Below, piece by piece: positions 58,642-64,000 of a stretch of 64,000 bases of DNA. Source of the stretch: Spirosoma aureum (GTDB lineage: Bacteria > Bacteroidota > Bacteroidia > Cytophagales > Spirosomataceae); NCBI RefSeq assembly GCF_011604685.1, contig NZ_CP050063.1:62001-126000 (forward strand), in the 5' to 3' direction. The notes under the pieces are model-generated. The model was given only the letters and a program-made list of their open reading frames with translations, was not told the DNA's origin and did no database searches. Every line of letters starts with the position of its first letter. The first letter of the stretch is position 1. The translations under genes and the position numbers were made by a program.

Positions 58642-59958
58642 ATGGAAATTTTAGTGATGGCCGGACAGCTCATTCTGGGTCTGTCCATCTTGGTGGGGTT
58701 ACATGAGTTAGGTCACCTGCTGGCCGCAAAAGCTTTTGGCATGCGGGTAGAGCAATATTTCATTGGCTTTCCTCCTAAAATCTGGAGTATCAAACGGGGT
58801 GAAACCGAATATGGTGTCGGAGCAATTCCGCTCGGCGGCTTCGTAAAAATCTCGGGGATGATCGACGAATCGCTCGATACGGCCCATACCAATACTGAAC
58901 CACAACCTTACGAGTTTAGAGCCAAACCAGCCTGGCAACGACTCATCGTTATGCTTGGCGGTATTATCGTAAACGTTATTGTTGGCATCCTGATTTTCGT
59001 GATCCTGACCTACAAAAACGGGAATACGTACCTGGCGGCCAAAGATGCGAAATACGGCATTGTTGCCTATGATCTGGCCAAGGGCATTGGCTTGCAAACA
59101 GGCGACAAGATTGTTAAAGTCAACGGCAAGCCGATCACCGATTTCAATGAAATTCGTAGCTCTGATGTGTTCCTTGGCAATAACAGCTCCTATACAGTTG
59201 AACGAAACGGCAAGCTGGAAGACATTTATATCCCCAATAATTTTGTGGATAAGCTGGCCGACAAGAAATCCGCCGGTCAGTTTGTTGAAGCTATTGAGCC
59301 TTTTAAAGTTGGCGAATTAGTACCTGGTCAACCAGCGACCAAAGCAGGTTTGAAGAAAGGTGATTTCATTACAAGTGCCAATGGCAAGCCAATCCGGTTT
59401 TATCATGAGTTCACCGAAGTTGTCAAACCGCTAAAGGGAAAACCTATTGCACTGGGCGTCAATCGGAATGGACAGGCGCTTACGCTTAATATGACTACCA
59501 CTGAAGAGGGCACAATTGGCTTCTACCCCGACCTGCTGCTTCCGCTCACGAAAGAAGAGTATACGTTCGGTCAGGCGCTGTCTATTGGTACGAAAAAAGC
59601 ATTCCAGGTCGTGTTCGACAACATTAAAGGTTTTGGCAAGATTTTCCGGGGTGAAGTATCGGCATCCAAAGCGCTGAGCGGCCCAATCGGTATCGCACAA
59701 AACCTGTTTGGTGGCATTTGGGTCTGGGATCGTTTCTGGACCGTTACAGGCCTGCTCTCAATGGCTCTGGCCTTCATGAACGCTTTACCAATTCCGGCGC
59801 TCGATGGTGGTCATGCCACGATTTTAGGCTATGAGATCATTTCTGGCCGCAAACCGTCTGATCGTTTTCTGGAAGCCGCTCAGCGGGTTGGTATGGTGAT
59901 TCTGCTCGGTCTAATGGCCTTTGCTATCTTCAATGACGTCTTTAAAGCTGTTTTTTAA
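58642..59958 (+). CDS. rseP: RseP-type site-2 intramembrane zinc protease
   Basis: The 438-residue protein has the zinc motif HELGH (21-25) in the first membrane helix, a following membrane segment (RLIVMLGGIIVNVIVGILIFVIL), PDZ-type domains in the centre (LQTGDKIVKVNGKPI and KAGLKKGDFITSANGKPI) and the third zinc ligand in NALPIPALDGGH near the C-terminus. It cleaves membrane-embedded substrates such as anti-sigma factors. Proteases of this type could complete signalling from FecR-like proteins, but a link to the PUL in this window is inference. It lies 154 bases after dxr and four bases before the next gene. Confidence 0.95.
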   Translation: MEILVMAGQLILGLSILVGLHELGHLLAAKAFGMRVEQYFIGFPPKIWSIKRGETEYGVGAIPLGGFVKISGMIDESLDTAHTNTEPQPYEFRAKPAWQRLIVMLGGIIVNVIVGILIFVILTYKNGNTYLAAKDAKYGIVAYDLAKGIGLQTGDKIVKVNGKPITDFNEIRSSDVFLGNNSSYTVERNGKLEDIYIPNNFVDKLADKKSAGQFVEAIEPFKVGELVPGQPATKAGLKKGDFITSANGKPIRFYHEFTEVVKPLKGKPIALGVNRNGQALTLNMTTTEEGTIGFYPDLLLPLTKEEYTFGQALSIGTKKAFQVVFDNIKGFGKIFRGEVSASKALSGPIGIAQNLFGGIWVWDRFWTVTGLLSMALAFMNALPIPALDGGHATILGYEIISGRKPSDRFLEAAQRVGMVILLGLMAFAIFNDVFKAVF

Positions 59959-59961
59959 GCA

Positions 59962-60486
59962 TTGAAATCGCCTAAATTAATCACAGCATTGATAATAATG
60001 GTGGCCGGTTGCCTGGTAGGCAGTCGGCCACTGACACTTCATGATTTTCATGCCAGTGTCACGCAGATGCAGTATAATTCGAAAGAACGAACGTTTGAAA
60101 TTAGTGTCCGGATTTTTACGGACGATTTTGAAAAGGCATTATCTCAGGAAACAAATACCAAAGTACATTTATCAGGATCTCCGGGCGGACCGAATGATAA
60201 AAATGACCCGTTAATAGAAAAATATATTCGTTCACATTTTGCTTACGTAAATTCACAGAAACAAAATAAGGTTATTGAATATGTAGGCCATGAGGTTGAA
60301 GCTGATGCAAATTGGATTTATCTCGAAATGCCGTATGCCGAACCATTTAAGGGAGGCTCGCTGAAGCAAAATGCACTCATGGAACTATTTGATGATCAGG
60401 TAAATATGGTCAATATTCAATATCAGGGCCAGAAAAAAACGTTTGTTTTTAAAAAAAATCAGCCCGTTCAGGATGTTTCGTTCTGA
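59962..60486 (+). CDS. DUF6702-like secreted protein
   Basis: The start is a TTG at 59962, four bases after rseP, which gives a complete signal peptide (LKSPKLITALIIMVAGCLVG). The next ATG at 59998 would cut it in half. The 174-residue mature part is beta-rich with HDFHASVTQMQYNSKERTFEISVRIFTDDFEKAL, the start pattern of the Bacteroidota DUF6702 family, and WIYLEMPYAE in the middle. Its function is unknown. Its tight spacing to rseP suggests a shared transcript and an envelope role. Confidence 0.8.
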   Translation: MKSPKLITALIIMVAGCLVGSRPLTLHDFHASVTQMQYNSKERTFEISVRIFTDDFEKALSQETNTKVHLSGSPGGPNDKNDPLIEKYIRSHFAYVNSQKQNKVIEYVGHEVEADANWIYLEMPYAEPFKGGSLKQNALMELFDDQVNMVNIQYQGQKKTFVFKKNQPVQDVSF

Positions 60487-60498
60487 ATAATAAATTTA

Positions 60499-60532
60499 TT
60501 GGTTCAGTGCCCATCCTATTTAATTACTTTTG
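60499..60532 (+). promoter_or_regulatory. lon: lon promoter
   Basis: TTG (60499-60501) and TACTTTTG (60525-60532) are 23 bases apart and match the Bacteroidota promoter pattern. The message would begin near 60540, which gives a leader of about 130 bases before the ATG at 60671. Confidence 0.6.
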
Positions 60533-60670
60533 CAGTAAACGCAGGTGACCTGTCGGTTCGTCATAGGTAGTACTATGGCACGGCTCTTGCAATTGGCTCA
60601 TAACCTTGCCTTTCCTGACATTATAAGACACCTACCACATAATGAAAGCTGTCAGTTTGGCAGTTCACAT

Positions 60671-63160
60671 ATGATTTCAGAAAAAGAATTAGCTACCCGT
60701 TTGATGCTGGCCGATTTCGACTCGGACAATTTAGAGATTGTGCCACTTGGGTCGCCAGAAGGGTTAGATGATGATTATGACCTTCCACCGAACCTGCCCA
60801 TCCTGCCGGTTCGTAATACGGTGTTGTTTCCAGGCATGGTTATTCCCGTTACGGTGGGTCGGGCAAAATCAATCCGACTCGTAAAAAAAGCATATAAAGG
60901 AAACCGGATCATAGGTGTTGTCGCGCAGTTGAATCAACAAAAAGATGAACCAACCGCCGACGATCTCTACCGGTTCGGTACAGTGGCCTATATCATCAAG
61001 ATGATTACGTTGCCCGATGGTAACATCACCATTATCATCCAGGGCAAAAAGCGCTTTGAAATTCAGCAGATCACCCAGGAAGAACCCTTCATGACGGCAC
61101 AGGTTCGTCAGATTGAGGATTCGTTTCCAAGTGTGACCAAAAAGGAAGGAAAAGCCTTACTGCAATCCCTTAAAGATTCAGCCTATAAAATTCTACGGCT
61201 CAATCCGGAAATACCCCAGGAAGCCCGTATTGCGCTCGATAACATCGAGAGCCCGACTTTCCTGTTACACTTCCTGTCGTCGAACATTAATGCCGAAGTA
61301 GGCGATAAGCAACGCCTTCTGGAAACGCTCGAAGGAAATCAGCAAGCAAATTTGCTGCTTGAATACATGCTCCGGGAAGTCCAGTTGCTTGAACTCAAGC
61401 GCGAAATTCAATCCAAGGCATCCTCTGACCTCGATCAGCAACAGCGCGATTATTACCTCCGCCAGCAAATGAAGGTTTTGCAGGACGAGTTGGGCATGGA
61501 TAACCCCGACCGTGAGATCGACGAGCTGCGGATAAAGGCCGATCGAAAAAAATGGCCTACCGAAGTACGTTCCCATTTTGACAAAGAACTAAATAAGCTA
61601 CAGCGTATCAACCCAATGGCGCCGGAATATCCGGTGACGATGAATTACGTTGAGCTGATGGTCGATCTGCCCTGGAATGAATATACCAAGGATAACTTCG
61701 ATCTGAAGCGGGCGCAGAAAATACTGGATGCTGATCATTTCGGGCTCGAAAAAGTAAAAGAGCGGATCATTGAATACCTGGCCGTTTTGAAGCTAAAGAA
61801 CGATATGAAAGCGCCGATTTTATGCCTTTACGGGCCTCCGGGCGTGGGTAAAACCTCGCTGGGCAAGTCGGTTGCTAAAGCATTGGGACGTAAATATAGC
61901 CGGATGGCACTAGGTGGTGTTCACGATGAAGCCGAAATTCGGGGACACCGTAAAACCTACATCGGTGCTATGCCGGGTAAGGTGATCCAGAATATCCGGA
62001 AGTGTGGCACATCGAACCCGGTCTTTATCCTGGATGAGATCGACAAGGTTAGTTCTGATTTTCGGGGTGATCCGTCGTCGGCCCTGCTCGAAGTTCTTGA
62101 CCCTGAACAGAATTCGACGTTCATGGACAATTACCTCGAAACGGAGTTTGATCTGTCGAGGGTGTTGTTCATTGCCACAGCTAACTCGCTCGATACCATT
62201 CACCCCGCTCTGCGCGACCGGATGGAAATTATCGATATTGCGGGCTACACGGTAGAAGAAAAAGTCCAGATTGCGAAGAAGTACCTGATTCCCAAGCAGC
62301 GTAGAGATCATGGTCTGAAACCCAAAGATCTGCTATTTGAAGATAAAGCTATTCTGCGGATTATCGAGGGCTATACCCGTGAGTCGGGCGTTCGAAATCT
62401 GGAGCAAAAAATTGGTGCATTAGTCCGAAAGATAGCCAAATCCATCGCGATGGAGGAGGAATATAATCACACGATCAAAGCTGTCGACGTCCCTAAAATG
62501 CTGGGGGCCGAGATCTTCGACAAAGAGCTTTATGCCGATGATGACATCGCCGGTATTGTAACGGGTCTGGCCTGGACCCAGGTAGGTGGTGAAATTCTGC
62601 TCATTGAGTCGAGTCTGAGCCGTGGGAAGGGCGCATTGACCTTATCGGGCCAATTGGGTGATGTGATGAAGGAGTCTGCCATAACTGCCCTCTCCTACCT
62701 GAAAGCCCACGCCGATGATCTGGGCATTGATTACCGAATTTTTAGTCACTACGATCTGCATATTCACATTCCAGCGGGGGCCGTACCCAAAGACGGCCCA
62801 TCGGCGGGGATTACGATGCTCACATCGATGACGTCGATTTATACCCAGCGAAAAGTTAAGCCCTATCTGGCCATGACCGGTGAGGTTACATTACGCGGTA
62901 AGGTATTGCCAGTTGGTGGGATTAAGGAGAAAATTCTGGCGGCTAATCGGGCTGGTATCAAAGAGATAATTCTGTGCTCGAAAAACCGTAAGGATATTGA
63001 GGAAATCAATGCTTCTTACATCAAAGATCTCAAGTTCCACTACGCAGACACAGTCGATCAGGTGCTTGAAATGGCGCTTTTACCTGGTAAAGTTGGTAAG
63101 CCCATGAAGTTTGTGTTACCTGAAGATAAAGAACAGCGCGAAGTAGAGCGAGTTTATTAA
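60671..63160 (+). CDS. lon: ATP-dependent Lon protease
   Basis: The ATG at 60671 ([13 protein letters not shown]) is preferred. The frame is open to a GTG at 60545, but that overlaps the promoter leader. The 829-residue protein has the N-terminal substrate-binding LAN domain ([22 protein letters not shown]), a coiled coil, the AAA+ module (Walker [10 protein letters not shown], Walker [11 protein letters not shown]) and the serine-lysine protease domain with Ser711 ([10 protein letters not shown]) and Lys754 ([10 protein letters not shown]). It degrades misfolded and regulatory proteins in the cytoplasm. Length is near that of other Lon proteins. Confidence 0.97.
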   Translation: MISEKELATRLMLADFDSDNLEIVPLGSPEGLDDDYDLPPNLPILPVRNTVLFPGMVIPVTVGRAKSIRLVKKAYKGNRIIGVVAQLNQQKDEPTADDLYRFGTVAYIIKMITLPDGNITIIIQGKKRFEIQQITQEEPFMTAQVRQIEDSFPSVTKKEGKALLQSLKDSAYKILRLNPEIPQEARIALDNIESPTFLLHFLSSNINAEVGDKQRLLETLEGNQQANLLLEYMLREVQLLELKREIQSKASSDLDQQQRDYYLRQQMKVLQDELGMDNPDREIDELRIKADRKKWPTEVRSHFDKELNKLQRINPMAPEYPVTMNYVELMVDLPWNEYTKDNFDLKRAQKILDADHFGLEKVKERIIEYLAVLKLKNDMKAPILCLYGPPGVGKTSLGKSVAKALGRKYSRMALGGVHDEAEIRGHRKTYIGAMPGKVIQNIRKCGTSNPVFILDEIDKVSSDFRGDPSSALLEVLDPEQNSTFMDNYLETEFDLSRVLFIATANSLDTIHPALRDRMEIIDIAGYTVEEKVQIAKKYLIPKQRRDHGLKPKDLLFEDKAILRIIEGYTRESGVRNLEQKIGALVRKIAKSIAMEEEYNHTIKAVDVPKMLGAEIFDKELYADDDIAGIVTGLAWTQVGGEILLIESSLSRGKGALTLSGQLGDVMKESAITALSYLKAHADDLGIDYRIFSHYDLHIHIPAGAVPKDGPSAGITMLTSMTSIYTQRKVKPYLAMTGEVTLRGKVLPVGGIKEKILAANRAGIKEIILCSKNRKDIEEINASYIKDLKFHYADTVDQVLEMALLPGKVGKPMKFVLPEDKEQREVERVY

Positions 63161-63167
63161 GTACCAA

Positions 63168-63250
63168 TAAAAACGCGGCTCAAACGAATTTTAACAACTA
63201 AAAGCGGATAATCCGTTTGAGTTGTACAATTCGTTTGAGCCGCGTTTTTA
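63168..63250. terminator. 83-base self-complementary element after lon
   Basis: Perfect 23-base arms (63168-63190 and 63228-63250) flank a 37-base core that itself folds (CAACT...AGTTG with CGGAT/ATCCG). The plus-strand arm ends GTTTTTA, so it works as an intrinsic terminator for lon. Its length and nested symmetry exceed what a terminator needs, and a REP-like or miniature element origin is possible. Confidence 0.7.
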
Positions 63251-63260
63251 TCTTTACACC

Positions 63261-64000
63261 GTGCTTGATTTTCATAAACTTTCCGCCGACTATCAGCAGG
63301 CTTTGCTCCGCCAGATTGTACCGTTTTGGCTTAAACACAGCCGCGACGAGCAATGTGGTGGTTATTTTGACTATCTGACGGATACGGGACAGGTTATAGA
63401 AGGCGATAAATTTGTTACCACTCAGGCACAGCAAGTCTGGGCATTTGCCTGGCTCTACAATAAGTTTGATGGCCAACCTGCCTGGCTTGAACATGCCCGT
63501 CACGGCGCTGTTTTTCTGAGCCAGTTTGCCCAGAATGAAACACTAAAAGCGTATGGCCAACTCGATCGCCGGGGTCGTTCGGTTGCCCCTTCCAACGATT
63601 GTTTAGCTGATTGTTCGTTGGTTATGGCCTATGCTCAGCTCTATCGCGCCACCAAAGACGATGAGTGGGCAATGCTGGCCAAGCAAACTTTTTCGACTCT
63701 ATTCCAGCATTGGACCGATGCGCGCACAGAACAGGCACAGATCGTTGGCGGCTTTCGACACTATTGCCACCTGAGCGAACCGGTGCTGTTGTTTAAAACC
63801 TTGCTTGAGATTCAATCGCTATTAGATGAGGAAACCTGGAAGGAAAACATAGAGACTGTACTGAATGTGTTGCTACGCGAATTTCTGGATCGCCGTACGG
63901 ATACGTTGCGCGAGCACGTGCTGCCCGAAGGTTCGTTTTTCAATACACCCGATGGGCGACGACTTAACGTTGGACTAACCTTTCAGGCAATTGGTTTTCT
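63261..64000 (+). CDS. AGE-family epimerase/isomerase (5' part)
   Basis: From a GTG at 63261 the frame is open to the window edge (246 codons). The (alpha/alpha)6-barrel pattern of N-acylglucosamine 2-epimerase/cellobiose 2-epimerase is visible: FWLKHSRDEQCGGYFDYLTDTG, FVTTQAQQVWAFAWLYNKF, GRSVAPSNDCLADCSLVMAYAQLYRAT and HVLPEGSFFNTPDGRRLNVG. The enzyme probably epimerises or isomerises a sugar. The exact sugar is unknown. A TATCTTTA box about ten bases upstream suggests a near-leaderless transcript starting right after the hairpin. Confidence 0.85.
   Translation, partial: MLDFHKLSADYQQALLRQIVPFWLKHSRDEQCGGYFDYLTDTGQVIEGDKFVTTQAQQVWAFAWLYNKFDGQPAWLEHARHGAVFLSQFAQNETLKAYGQLDRRGRSVAPSNDCLADCSLVMAYAQLYRATKDDEWAMLAKQTFSTLFQHWTDARTEQAQIVGGFRHYCHLSEPVLLFKTLLEIQSLLDEETWKENIETVLNVLLREFLDRRTDTLREHVLPEGSFFNTPDGRRLNVGLTFQAIGF

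Overview
The window comes from a chromosome of a Bacteroidota bacterium, most likely of the order Cytophagales and Spirosoma-like. The evidence is SusC/SusD pairs, FecR/ECF-sigma signalling, type IX secretion-type C-termini, a MreBCD cluster, TAnnTTTG-type promoter -7 boxes and weak Shine-Dalgarno sites. The taxonomic placement is inferred from gene content, not from a marker alignment.

Layout. Positions 1-22445 (all minus strand) hold a polysaccharide utilisation locus (PUL). From promoter-proximal to distal it reads: ECF sigma factor, FecR anti-sigma, SusC with an STN signalling domain, SusD, GH43, GH127/GH146, GH43, four consecutive CE1-type esterase genes (five catalytic domains, one gene frameshifted), GH10 xylanase and GH115 alpha-glucuronidase. 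The enzyme set fits feruloylated or acetylated glucuronoarabinoxylan. Positions 23306-28700 hold a damaged two-component-type beta-propeller sensor gene fused by an apparent rearrangement to a large LRR/Ig-like surface protein. Positions 28700-36600 are an AT-rich, gene-poor accessory stretch with small hypothetical genes, a pentapeptide-like repeat protein, a GNAT acetyltransferase, a carbohydrate-binding secreted protein, a lone response regulator and several orphan hairpins. An MFS sugar-acid transporter follows at 36629.

Positions 38141-47046 (plus strand) form one operon: MacA-like adaptor, TolC-like channel, MacB-like ATPase, two FtsX-type permeases, an NtrC-family regulator and its histidine kinase, preceded by a strong palindrome that is a candidate enhancer site. 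Positions 47082-49702 (minus) encode a membrane cytochrome-c/LRR protein and a Tat-exported NHL propeller protein. A small LTxxQ-type periplasmic protein, a free-methionine-(R)-sulfoxide reductase and the mreD-mreC-mreB cell-shape genes follow, also on the minus strand.

Positions 53831-63160 (plus) are largely housekeeping: a GH3-family acyl-adenylating enzyme, dxr, rseP, a DUF6702-like protein and lon. A two-gene AAA ATPase plus HNH-like module resembling Septu (PtuA/PtuB) defence sits inside this run, and its last gene overlaps the start codon of dxr by four bases. An 83-base self-complementary element and the start of an AGE-family epimerase close the window.

The most interesting items are the Septu-like module coupled to dxr, the sensor/adhesin chimera at about 25330, the GAFTDA variant in the sigma-54 activator with its palindrome, the small pentapeptide-like protein, and five apparent single-base deletions in two otherwise family-like genes. 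Those deletions may be real decay or may be sequencing error.
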